NCBI RefSeq assembly: GCF_017948455.1
Contig: NZ_JAFFSU010000024.1
Span: forward strand, 1-64,000
From: Streptomyces sp. GESEQ-4
GTDB taxonomy: Bacteria > Actinomycetota > Actinomycetes > Streptomycetales > Streptomycetaceae
Direction: 5' to 3'
DNA length: 64,000 bases
The notes under the pieces were generated by a model, which did not search any database, was not told the origin of the DNA, and saw only the letters and a list, made by a program, of their open reading frames with translations. The position numbers and the translations under genes were made by a program. Positions 26,192 through 33,728 of this stretch are shown here, in pieces. How positions within the stretch are numbered: the stretch's first letter is position 1; each line of letters opens with the position of its first letter.

Positions 26192-27162
26192 AGCTCCTCC
26201 CCCTGTCTGCGCAACAACCGCAAGTACACGAGCGTGACCGCCAGCAGGATCAGCAGCATCACCACTCCGATCGCCGAGCCGAGGCTGTACTGCGAGGACG
26301 CGAAGGCCTTTTGATACGCGTACACGTTCAGCACGAGGTTCTGGCCCGCGATGCCGCCGCCGTTCGTCATGACGTAGATCTGGGTGAAGACCTTGAAGTC
26401 CCAGATCACCGACTGAATGGTGACGACCACGAGGATCGGCCGGAGCATGGGCGCCAGCACCGAGCGCCAGATACGCCACTGCGAGGCCCCGTCCAGAGCG
26501 GCCGCCTCCAGCACCTCACCGGGCACCGCCTGAATCCCGGCGTACACCGTCACCATCACGAACGGGAAGGAGCACCACACCACTTCGAGCAGGACGAGAA
26601 AGAACGCACTGACGCGTTCGTACGTCCATGAGTAGTCCCCGAGCCCCAACACCCGGTTCACCGGCCCGAAGTCCGGGTCGAACAGCAACAGCCACACCGT
26701 CGACCCCGTGATCGCCGGCGTGGCCCAAGCCCCCAACGCCGCCAGCATCAACACCAGCCGAGGCACGGCCCGCACCCGAGTGAGCAACACGGCAAGCGCA
26801 CAGCCCACAGCCAGCGTCGACACCACACAAGCCGCCGCGAACACCACGGTAGCCAGCAACACCTGCCAGAACTGCGAGTCGGAGAACAGCTCCGCGTAGT
26901 TCCCGAACCCCTCGAAGGTGGTCGGCTCCCCACCACTGACCTGCGCCTGCGTGTACTGAAAGAACGAGATCAGCCCGAGCTGGTAGATGGGATAGACAAG
27001 CAACCCACCGAGTACGACGAGAGCAGGGGCGAGATAGAGCCACGGCGCCTTCTGACTCGGCCGAGGTGAACGCCGTGAGGGGCGCGGGGAACTGCGCGAC
27101 AAGCCACCCACGGCCCGCACCCGCAAACGATCCGCGCCCCTCGAGCTAGTGGGCGCCGTCAC
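26188..27162 (-). CDS. Carbohydrate ABC permease, MalF type, with repeat-derived N-terminus
   Basis: A 324-residue CUT1 permease. Six transmembrane segments begin at about residue 40 (WLYLAPALVVLGGLLVYPIYQ), and the EAA loop reads VLEAAALDGASQWRIWRSV. Residues about 8-29 are an Arg/Ser/Pro-rich cytoplasmic tail encoded by a 66-bp element with terminal inverted repeats whose core recurs at 38566. An orthologue lacking the insertion would be shorter at this end. GTG 27162 overlaps the binding-protein stop by 4 bases. Confidence 0.92.
   Translation of the reverse strand: MTAPTSSRGADRLRVRAVGGLSRSSPRPSRRSPRPSQKAPWLYLAPALVVLGGLLVYPIYQLGLISFFQYTQAQVSGGEPTTFEGFGNYAELFSDSQFWQVLLATVVFAAACVVSTLAVGCALAVLLTRVRAVPRLVLMLAALGAWATPAITGSTVWLLLFDPDFGPVNRVLGLGDYSWTYERVSAFFLVLLEVVWCSFPFVMVTVYAGIQAVPGEVLEAAALDGASQWRIWRSVLAPMLRPILVVVTIQSVIWDFKVFTQIYVMTNGGGIAGQNLVLNVYAYQKAFASSQYSLGSAIGVVMLLILLAVTLVYLRLLRRQGEEL
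27077..27142. repeat. 66-bp repeat element with 11-bp terminal inverted repeats inside a permease gene
   Basis: Ends GAGGGGCGCGG (27077-27087) and CCGCGCCCCTC (27132-27142) are perfect inverted repeats. The left 29 bases match 38566-38594 on the opposite strand at 28 of 29 positions. From memory this core is abundant in Streptomyces intergenic regions. Here it lies in frame inside codons 7-29 of the permease. Confidence 0.75.
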
Positions 27163-28454
27163 CCCACAGACCCAAACGCATCGTCCATCTTCTTCGCCGC
27201 ATCCCCAGCAGCCGCGGCAACGCCCTTCTTACCGCTCACGACCTCCTGGAACATCGTCGGCAACACCAGCGCCGAATCGATCTCCGCCCACGCAGGCGAC
27301 GCGGGAACGAACTTCGTCCCCGCAGCCAGCGTCTGCGCGAACGGCTTCACATACGGCTCCTCCGCGGCAACCTGCTTCCGCACGTCCGCGAAGGTCGGCA
27401 AAAACCCCATCGCATCGAACATCGACGCCTGCGTCTTCTTGGAAGCAAGCTGTTCCATCAGCTCGACGGCCAGCGTCCGATGCGACGTGGACTTCAGCAC
27501 ACCGATGTTGTTGCCGCCGGCGAACGCCGGCGCGATCGACCCGGCCTCGACACCCGGCAGCGGCACCACCGCGTACTTGCCCTTCACCTTGCCCGCCTCG
27601 ACGGCCGTGTGGCTGAAGTCGCCGCCGATCGCCATGCCCGCCTTGCCGGCCGCGAACGCGGTGATCGTGTCGTTGCCGCCGAAGCCGGCGCACTTGGCGG
27701 CGGGGCAGTTGTCGTCGCCGAAGAGGGACGTGTAGGCCTTGATGCCCTTCTGGGCGGCCGCGCTGTCGATGGCGGAGGCATACGATCCGCCCTTGCCGGT
27801 GGCGAGTTCACCGCCGTTGGCCCAGATGAACGGCATCGCGCCGTACGTGTAGGCGCCGCCGACGACCAGGCCGTACAGCTCGGGCTTCGCGGCGCGGATC
27901 TCACGGGCCGTAGAGGCCAACTCGGCCATGGTCTTGGGGACTTCCAGGCCCAGCTCGTCGAAGACGTCCGTGCGGTAGTACAGGGCGCGGACGCCGACGT
28001 AGAAGGGAGCGCCGTAGACCTTGCCGTCCACCGTGACCGACTGCTTCGCCGTGGGGTCGGTGTCCTTCGCCTCGGTCCAGTCGCCGAACTCCTTCGTGAC
28101 GTCGAGGAGTCCGCCGTCCTTCACATAGCCGGCCGTGTCGGTGTTGCCGTACTCCATGACGTCGGGAGCGGACTTGGGGTCGTTGAAGGCGGCCTTGACA
28201 CGCTGGGCGCGGGTTTCGATCGGGATGTACTCGATCTCGACCTTCGCGCCTTCGTGCTCCTTCTCGAAGGCAGTGACGACGGAGTCGACGACCTTCTCCT
28301 TCGGCTGGTTGCCGACCTCTTGGAAGAGCCAGACCCGCAGCGTGCCGGTCTTCTCGTCCTTGTCGGATGAGGAGTTGTCGGACGTCTGGGGTGCGCAGGC
28401 CGTGACGACGAGGCCGGCGAGGAGGAGCGCGGGGAGTCTGCGGGAGAGCTTCAT
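27159..28454 (-). CDS. Sugar-binding lipoprotein of ABC importer
   Basis: A 431-residue extracellular solute-binding protein. The lipoprotein signal ends in VVTAC (lipobox Cys20), followed by a Ser/Asp-rich linker and an SBP_bac_1 fold (LRVWLFQEVGNQPKEKVV, SAPDVMEYGNTDTAGYV, MPFIWANGGELATGKGG, FAAGKAGMAIGGDFS). With two permeases and a hexosaminidase downstream, the likely ligand is chitobiose or another N-acetylglucosamine oligosaccharide. ATG 28454 is first in the operon, and a DasR-like site lies about 95 bases upstream. Confidence 0.93.
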   Translation of the reverse strand: MKLSRRLPALLLAGLVVTACAPQTSDNSSSDKDEKTGTLRVWLFQEVGNQPKEKVVDSVVTAFEKEHEGAKVEIEYIPIETRAQRVKAAFNDPKSAPDVMEYGNTDTAGYVKDGGLLDVTKEFGDWTEAKDTDPTAKQSVTVDGKVYGAPFYVGVRALYYRTDVFDELGLEVPKTMAELASTAREIRAAKPELYGLVVGGAYTYGAMPFIWANGGELATGKGGSYASAIDSAAAQKGIKAYTSLFGDDNCPAAKCAGFGGNDTITAFAAGKAGMAIGGDFSHTAVEAGKVKGKYAVVPLPGVEAGSIAPAFAGGNNIGVLKSTSHRTLAVELMEQLASKKTQASMFDAMGFLPTFADVRKQVAAEEPYVKPFAQTLAAGTKFVPASPAWAEIDSALVLPTMFQEVVSGKKGVAAAAGDAAKKMDDAFGSVG

Positions 28455-28548
28455 GGAGTGATCCTCCGGGGTGCGTTGCAACATACGCAATGGTGGTTTC
28501 GCTCTGCACAACACACCGGAGGCTAGGGACTGCATGAACACGACCACA

Positions 28549-28564
28549 AGAGGTCTCAACCACT
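28549..28564 (-). promoter_or_regulatory. DasR-like operator (dre) upstream of the GlcNAc-oligosaccharide operon
   Basis: On the minus strand AGTGGTTGAGACCTCT matches 13 of 16 positions of the dre consensus AGTGGTCTAGACCACT, with mismatches at positions 7, 8 and 14. It lies about 95 bases before the lipoprotein start. DasR represses GlcNAc and chitin utilisation genes and is released by phosphorylated amino sugars; binding here is inferred. Confidence 0.55.
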
Positions 28565-28607
28565 CTGTGACCAGCAGACGCACCCTGCGCAACGCGCGGA
28601 CAGCGCA

Positions 28608-28646
28608 AAGGCCCCCAAGGCACGCAAAACGTGCACTGGGGGCCTT
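28608..28646 (-). terminator. Strong composite hairpin after DUF3039 gene
   Basis: Outer arms AAGGCCCCCA and TGGGGGCCTT (10 bp, perfect) enclose an inner 5-bp stem GCACG/CGTGC. It begins 24 bases past the DUF3039 stop and would also insulate the downstream ABC operon promoter. Confidence 0.8.
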
Positions 28647-28670
28647 ACCTGTGTACGACCGTCCGGAGAG

Positions 28671-28973
28671 CTACTTGTCGCCCTTGCCGCCCTTGCCCTT
28701 GTCGTCGCCGCCGGCGCCCATGGACTCGTAGATCTCCTTGCACATGGGACACACCGGGTACTTCTTCGGGTCGCGGCCCGGTACCCAGACCTTGCCGCAC
28801 AGCGCCACGACGGGGGTGCCGTCGAGGGCGCTCGCCATGATCTTGTCCTTCTGGACGTAGTGGGCGAAGCGCTCGTGGTCGCCGTCGCCGTGGGACACCT
28901 GTGGCGTCGGCTCTACGAGGGTCCCCGTACCAGTCCCGCGCTGCGGCTGGGTCTCAGGCTCAAGAGTGCTCAT
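28671..28973 (-). CDS. DUF3039 domain protein
   Basis: A 100-residue actinobacterial protein. After a Thr/Pro/Gln-rich N-terminus, the DUF3039 core runs from HERFAHYVQKDKIMASALDG through VVALCGKVWVPGRDPKKYPVCPMCKEIYE. The Cys residues (Cys-Gly-Lys, then CPMC) suggest a small zinc ribbon. The C-terminus is a Gly/Lys/Asp tail. Function unknown. Start ATG 28973. It sits 29 bases downstream of the yqgE-type gene on the same strand, so the two may be cotranscribed, ending at the hairpin at 28608. Confidence 0.88.
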   Translation of the reverse strand: MSTLEPETQPQRGTGTGTLVEPTPQVSHGDGDHERFAHYVQKDKIMASALDGTPVVALCGKVWVPGRDPKKYPVCPMCKEIYESMGAGGDDKGKGGKGDK

Positions 28974-29002
28974 AGGCCCAAGGGTACTGAAGCTCACATG
29001 TC

Positions 29003-29584
29003 TCAGTTGAGCGATGGGTCGTCCGGATAGGTGGCGACCATCGCGAGCTCGTTGCGCTGGCGGCGCAGGACCTCGCGCCAGAGTCTTTCCGGGGACGGGG
29101 AGGACACGTCGCCGGGCTCCGACTCCACCACGTACCAGGCGCCCTCCACCAACTCGTCCTCCAGCTGGCCGGGGCCCCAGCCGGCGTAACCGGCGAAGAT
29201 ACGCAGGGAGCCGAGGGCCGAGGCGAGCAGTTCCGGCGGGGCCTCCAGGTCCACGAGCCCGATCGCGCCGTGCACGCGGCGCCAGCCCAGCGGCACGTAC
29301 CCGGCCGCGGGCTCGCCCGGGATGACCGCCACGCCGAGCGCCGAGTCCAGTGAAACCGGCCCGCCCTGGAAGACGACACCGGGCTCCCCGGTGAGATCCG
29401 CCCAGCCCTCCAGGATGTCGCCCACGTCCACCGGGGTGGGGCGGTTGAGGACGACACCGAGCGAGCCCTTCTCGTCGTGGTCGAGAAGGAGCACCACCGC
29501 GCGGTCGAAGTTCGGGTCCGCCAGGGCGGGGGTTGCCACGAGCAACCGCCCTGTGAGCGAGGACACCTCGGTCATGGCAGACAT
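29003..29584 (-). CDS. YqgE/AlgH family protein (DUF179)
   Basis: A 193-residue member of a widespread family of unknown biochemical role. Hallmarks are LTGRLLVATPALADPNFDRAVVLLLDHDEKGSLGVVLNRPT in short pieces, then VFQGGPVSLDSALG and RIFAGYAGWGPGQLEDEL. Start ATG 29584 (MSAMTEVSS) was chosen because GAAGGGAAG precedes it; ATG 29575 is possible. It is divergent from murA across a 241-bp region carrying both promoters. Confidence 0.93.
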   Translation of the reverse strand: MSAMTEVSSLTGRLLVATPALADPNFDRAVVLLLDHDEKGSLGVVLNRPTPVDVGDILEGWADLTGEPGVVFQGGPVSLDSALGVAVIPGEPAAGYVPLGWRRVHGAIGLVDLEAPPELLASALGSLRIFAGYAGWGPGQLEDELVEGAWYVVESEPGDVSSPSPERLWREVLRRQRNELAMVATYPDDPSLN

Positions 29585-29825
29585 GATCCCGCATCTTCCC
29601 TTCGCGCGGGGAGGCAATGGGGGTTCGGGAGTGAATGCAGCTCAGGGCTCACAGGTGCGTCCCGGGCGCACGACTCGGCCGGTGACCCCATGTGCCCGTT
29701 TGCGAACGGTTCGTGTTGTGACAGAGCTATGACGGTGCTGGGTGGTACTTGGGCTTACGGAAGGGGGGTCGGCGGCGATTACTCTGTCTGTCCGGCCCTG
29801 CCCAACTCATCGGAACGCGAGATAC

Positions 29826-31166
29826 ATGACCGTCAACGACGATGTCCTGCTTGTCCACGGCGGAACTCCGCTGGAGGGCGAGATTCGTGTCCGCGGTGCG
29901 AAGAACCTCGTACCGAAGGCGATGGTCGCCGCCCTGCTGGGCAGCGCGCCGAGTCGACTGCGCAACGTTCCGGACATCCGTGACGTGCGTGTCGTACGCG
30001 GCCTGCTGCAACTGCACGGGGTGACGGTCCGTCCGGGAGAGGAGCCGGGCGAACTGGTCCTTGACCCGTCGCACGTGGAGAGCGCGAATGTCGCCGACAT
30101 CGATGCCCACGCGGGTTCTTCGCGCATCCCCATCCTGTTCTGCGGCCCGCTGCTGCACCGCCTCGGGCATGCGTTCATCCCCGGTCTCGGCGGCTGCGAC
30201 ATCGGCGGCCGGCCCATCGACTTCCACTTCGAGGTGCTGCGGCAGTTCGGCGCGAAGATCGAGAAGCGGGCGGACGGGCAGTACCTGGAGGCTCCGCAGC
30301 GGCTGCGCGGCACCAAGATCCAGCTGCCGTACCCGTCCGTCGGCGCGACCGAGCAGGTGCTGCTGACGGCGGTGCTCGCGGAGGGCGTCACGGAACTCGC
30401 CAACGCCGCGGTGGAACCGGAGATCGAGGACCTGATCTGCGTCCTGCAGAAAATGGGCGCCATCATCGCGATGGACACCGACCGCACCATCCGCGTCACC
30501 GGCGTCGACAGCCTCGGCGGCTACACCCACGCGGCCCTCCCGGACCGCCTGGAGGCCGCCTCGTGGGCGTCCGCGGCGCTGGCGACCGAGGGCAACATCT
30601 ACGTCCGCGGCGCCCAGCAGCGCTCGATGATGACGTTCCTCAACACCTACCGGAAGGTGGGCGGTGCCTTCGAGATCGACGACGAGGGCATCCGCTTCTG
30701 GCACCCCGGCGGCCAGTTGAAGTCCATCGCGCTCGAAACGGACGTCCACCCGGGCTTCCAGACGGACTGGCAGCAGCCGCTCGTCGTGGCGCTGACGCAG
30801 GCGACGGGCCTCTCGATCATCCACGAGACGGTCTACGAGTCACGCCTGGGCTTCACCTCCGCGCTCAACCAGATGGGCGCCCACATCCAGCTCTACCGCG
30901 AGTGCCTCGGCGGCTCGAACTGCCGCTTCGGCCAGCGCAACTTCCTCCACTCGGCAGTCGTCAGCGGCCCCGCCAAGCTCCAGGGCGCCGACCTGGTCAT
31001 CCCCGACCTCCGCGGCGGCTTCTCCTACCTCATCGCGGCACTGGCAGCCCAGGGCACATCCCGCGTCCACGGCATCGACCTCATCAACCGCGGCTACGAG
31101 AACTTCATGGAGAAGCTGAGCGAGCTGGGCGCGAAGGTGGAGCTGCCGGGTAAGGCGCTCGGATAA
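29826..31166 (+). CDS. murA: UDP-N-acetylglucosamine 1-carboxyvinyltransferase
   Basis: A 446-residue EPSP-synthase-fold enzyme for the first committed step of peptidoglycan synthesis, transferring enolpyruvate from PEP to UDP-GlcNAc. The active-site loop keeps the catalytic cysteine, Cys124 in GLGGCDIGGRP, the residue modified by fosfomycin. Lys26-Asn27 in RVRGAKNLVPK are the substrate-binding pair. It is longer than the typical 420-residue enzyme. Start ATG 29826. Its last 43 bases are duplicated 100 bases downstream. Confidence 0.96.
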   Translation: MTVNDDVLLVHGGTPLEGEIRVRGAKNLVPKAMVAALLGSAPSRLRNVPDIRDVRVVRGLLQLHGVTVRPGEEPGELVLDPSHVESANVADIDAHAGSSRIPILFCGPLLHRLGHAFIPGLGGCDIGGRPIDFHFEVLRQFGAKIEKRADGQYLEAPQRLRGTKIQLPYPSVGATEQVLLTAVLAEGVTELANAAVEPEIEDLICVLQKMGAIIAMDTDRTIRVTGVDSLGGYTHAALPDRLEAASWASAALATEGNIYVRGAQQRSMMTFLNTYRKVGGAFEIDDEGIRFWHPGGQLKSIALETDVHPGFQTDWQQPLVVALTQATGLSIIHETVYESRLGFTSALNQMGAHIQLYRECLGGSNCRFGQRNFLHSAVVSGPAKLQGADLVIPDLRGGFSYLIAALAAQGTSRVHGIDLINRGYENFMEKLSELGAKVELPGKALG

Positions 31167-31223
31167 CCGCAGCGGCTTCGTCACCCCAGCCGGGGCGCCG
31201 CCGGTCTCGGCTGGGGGTCCGGG

Positions 31224-31266
31224 GCTGGGCGCGAAGGTGGAACTGCCGGGTAAGGCGCTCGGGTAG
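31224..31266 (+). repeat. Duplicated 3' end of murA
   Basis: The 43 bases ending at the murA stop (31124-31166) recur at exactly +100 bases, with three differences: G to A at 31242, and A to G at both 31263 and 31266, so the second copy ends GGGTAG instead of GGATAA. The frame still reads LGAKVELPGKALG and a stop codon. It has no start codon and is not a gene. Confidence 0.9.
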
Positions 31267-31288
31267 CGGTAATTCGGTTCGTACGACG

Positions 31289-31321
31289 ATGGGGCGGTCC
31301 CTGGTGGAGGGGCCGCCCCAT
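31289..31321. terminator. Bidirectional hairpin between murA and hupA
   Basis: ATGGGGCGG and CCGCCCCAT pair perfectly over 9 bp, with further pairing possible inside the 15-base loop. It lies between the convergent murA and hupA genes. Confidence 0.8.
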
Positions 31322-31373
31322 TGGCGTTACTCAGGTGCCGTACACCGCCGTTCGTGGTGTACGGGCGAGGTCA

Positions 31374-31655
31374 CTACTGGCCCTTGGCCGCTTCCTTGAG
31401 CTTGGAGCCCGCGGAGACCTTCACGCTGTAGCCGGCCGGGATCTGGATGGGGTCGCCGGTCTGCGGGTTGCGCGCGGTGCGAGCGGCACGGTGGGTGCGC
31501 TCGAAGGTCAGGAAGCCGGGGATGGTGACCTTCTCGTCGCCCTTGGCGACGATCTCGCCGACGGTCTCGGCGAACGCGGCCAGAACGGCGTCGGCGTCCT
31601 TGCGGGTCACCTCGGCGCGGTCGGCCAGCGCGGCCACCAGCTCACTGCGGTTCAT
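31374..31655 (-). CDS. hupA: HU-family nucleoid DNA-binding protein
   Basis: A 93-residue histone-like protein of canonical HU length, without the long Lys/Ala-rich tail of the sporulation-specific HupS. Features: MNRSELVAALADRAEVTRKDADAVL (helical body), KVTIPGFLTFERTHRAARTARNPQTG in short pieces (beta arms, with the Pro-containing DNA-intercalating NPQTG region) and a final KVSAGSKLKEA. It bends DNA and compacts the vegetative nucleoid. I recall the same murA-hupA-malic enzyme order at SCO2949-2951. Start ATG 31655 after a long, partly structured upstream region. Confidence 0.95.
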   Translation of the reverse strand: MNRSELVAALADRAEVTRKDADAVLAAFAETVGEIVAKGDEKVTIPGFLTFERTHRAARTARNPQTGDPIQIPAGYSVKVSAGSKLKEAAKGQ

Positions 31656-31987
31656 GTTGTTACTCCCGTGTTCTTCTTGCCGTATGAGGCGTGCCACGCG
31701 GCGGAGCCGCATATCGGGCACTGCGAAGTCGATGCTGCCAGGGCCCTCGGACATTCCCCGGACCCGGGTCCGTCATCGGACCCCCGCGCCCAGGGAGGCA
31801 TCCTGCCCCTACCTGCGGCGGGAAAGCCAATCCGGCACCCGTAGGAGTCGTGAGAACACCCTTGGGAGTCACACGAAAAGAGGGCTGAGCCTGGCCGCAA
31901 CGATAAACGGCGGCCAAAGGCCCTGCGTTCCGCGACGCGCCGGGGCCCGTCGTGGCGATCCTCACAGCAGGCCACACACCGACGAGC
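31656..31987. other. 332-bp hupA upstream region with one hairpin
   Basis: It lies between the malic enzyme stop and the hupA start, both on the minus strand. It holds a perfect 7-bp hairpin GGGTCCG/CGGACCC with a 4-base loop (31766-31783), about 110 bases before hupA, probably in the 5' leader. A 105-codon open frame on the minus strand (31660-31977) has no recognisable protein features and is not supported. Confidence 0.55.
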
Positions 31988-33406
31988 CTACGACGCCGTC
32001 GCGCCCGCCGCCTTGGCGGCCTCCCGTACGGCCCCCGCCACCGCGCCCGCGACCTTGTCGTTGAAGACGCTGGGCACGATGTAGTTCGGGTTGAGCTCGT
32101 CCTCGGTCACCACGTCCGCCAGGGCCTTCGCCGCCGCGAGCATCATCTCGGTGTTGACCGTGCGGGACTGGGCGTCGAGGAGGCCGCGGAAGACGCCCGG
32201 GAAGACCAGCACGTTGTTGATCTGGTTCGGGAAGTCGGAGCGGCCGGTGGCCACAACAGCCGCCGTCTGACGGGCGATTGCCGGGTCGACCTCGGGGTCG
32301 GGGTTCGCGAGCGCGAACACGATGGCACCGTCGGCCATGGCGGCCACGTCGTCGGCGTCGAGGACGTTCGGGGCCGAGACGCCGATGAAGACGTCGGAGC
32401 CGCGCACGGCCTCCTTGAGGGTGCCGGTGACGCCCTCGGGGTTGGTGTTGTCGGCGATCCAGCGCAGCGGCGAGTCGGGGGCGGCGGCCACCAGGTCCTC
32501 ACGGCCGGCGTGCACGACACCGTGGATGTCGGCGACCACGGCGTGCTTGACGCCGGCGGCGATGAGCAGCTTCAGGATCGCCGTACCGGCCGCGCCTGCG
32601 CCCGACATGACGACGCGTACGTTCTCAACTCCCTTGCCGACCACGCGAAGTGCGTTGGTGAGCGCGGCCAGCACGACGATCGCGGTGCCGTGCTGGTCGT
32701 CGTGGAAGACGGGGATGTCGAGGGCCTCGCGCAGCCGTGCCTCGATCTCGAAGCAGCGGGGTGCGGAGATGTCCTCGAGGTTGATGCCGGCGAACCCGGG
32801 GGCGATCGCCTTGACGATCTCGACGATCGCGTCGGTGTCCTGGGTGTCGAGGCACAGCGGCCAGGCGTCGATGCCGGCGAAGCGTTTGAAGAGGGCCGCC
32901 TTGCCCTCCATGACGGGCAGCGCGGCCTTCGGGCCGATGTTGCCGAGGCCCAGCACCGCCGAGCCGTCCGTCACGACCGCAACGGAGTTGCGCTTGATGG
33001 TGAGGCGGCGGGCGTCCTCGGGGTTCTCGGCGATCGCCATGCAGACGCGGGCCACACCCGGCGTGTAGATCATCGAGAGGTCGTCACGGTTGCGGATCGG
33101 GTGCTTGGACTGCATCTCGATCTTGCCGCCGAGGTGCATCAGGAACGTACGGTCGGAGACCTTGCCGAGCGTGACGCCCTCGATGGTGCGCAGCTGCTCG
33201 ACGATCTCGTCGGCGTGTGTCGTGGAGGTCGCCGCGATGGTGACGTCGATGCGGAGCTTCTCATGGCCGGAAGCCGTCACGTCGAGGCCGGTCACCGAGC
33301 CTCCGTGGGACTCGACGGCCGTGGTGAGCTGGGAGACCGCGGTACCGCTCGCGGGCACCTCCAGCCGGACCGTCATCGAGTAGGAGACGCTGGGCGCCGT
33401 TGCCAT
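31988..33406 (-). CDS. NAD-type malic enzyme with N-terminal ACT domain
   Basis: A 472-residue malate dehydrogenase (decarboxylating), malate to pyruvate + CO2. Residues about 8-85 form an ACT-like regulatory domain (SMTVRLEVPASGTAVSQL). The catalytic core follows: SMIYTPGVARVCMAIAE, VVTDGSAVLGLGNIGPKA, the metal/substrate site INLEDISAPRCFEIE with VFHDDQHGTAIV, and the NAD-binding VVMSGAGAAGTAI. Cofactor use is from memory of SCO2951 being NAD-dependent; it cannot be proved here. The role is to replenish pyruvate, supporting acetyl-CoA and storage lipid or antibiotic synthesis. Start GTG/ATG region at 33406 gives MATAPSVSYS. Confidence 0.94.
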   Translation of the reverse strand: MATAPSVSYSMTVRLEVPASGTAVSQLTTAVESHGGSVTGLDVTASGHEKLRIDVTIAATSTTHADEIVEQLRTIEGVTLGKVSDRTFLMHLGGKIEMQSKHPIRNRDDLSMIYTPGVARVCMAIAENPEDARRLTIKRNSVAVVTDGSAVLGLGNIGPKAALPVMEGKAALFKRFAGIDAWPLCLDTQDTDAIVEIVKAIAPGFAGINLEDISAPRCFEIEARLREALDIPVFHDDQHGTAIVVLAALTNALRVVGKGVENVRVVMSGAGAAGTAILKLLIAAGVKHAVVADIHGVVHAGREDLVAAAPDSPLRWIADNTNPEGVTGTLKEAVRGSDVFIGVSAPNVLDADDVAAMADGAIVFALANPDPEVDPAIARQTAAVVATGRSDFPNQINNVLVFPGVFRGLLDAQSRTVNTEMMLAAAKALADVVTEDELNPNYIVPSVFNDKVAGAVAGAVREAAKAAGATAS

Positions 33407-33728
33407 GGCCGACTTCCTCTGCTTTCACCGTGTGACGCTGGATGCCGTCCGATCGTCGCACCTACTGCCGGGTAGCTGGTAGCCGCCCCGGATTGCGGAC
33501 TTTGTGTTCACAGCGGTTCACAGCGAAAGAGGCTCACGTCACAGGGTGACGTGAGCCTCTCGCACATTCAGTGACACCGACCCGCCATGCTCGCCTCGCG
33601 GCAAGTGGTCGCTCGTAGCGACGAAGGTTGGGCCCGGGGGCTTGGATCGGGCCGGTGCCACACCCAGGCTAACAAACAGATCCCGTAAGCCCATTCCCGT
33701 CGCTCGAGTCCACCTGGATCAATCTGGA
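33407..33728. other. 322-bp intergenic region between helD and malic enzyme genes
   Basis: It contains the helD terminator (33528-33560) and, nearer the malic enzyme start, its presumed promoter. No RNA gene or reading frame is supportable. Confidence 0.6.
33528..33560 (-). terminator. Perfect 14-bp hairpin downstream of helD
   Basis: AGAGGCTCACGTCA and TGACGTGAGCCTCT pair perfectly around a CAGGG loop. It lies 168 bases past the helD stop. Confidence 0.8.

Noticed and set aside
31660..31977. 105-codon minus frame in the hupA upstream gap
   Set aside because: No ribosome-binding site of note, no domain, and atypical composition; treated as leader sequence.
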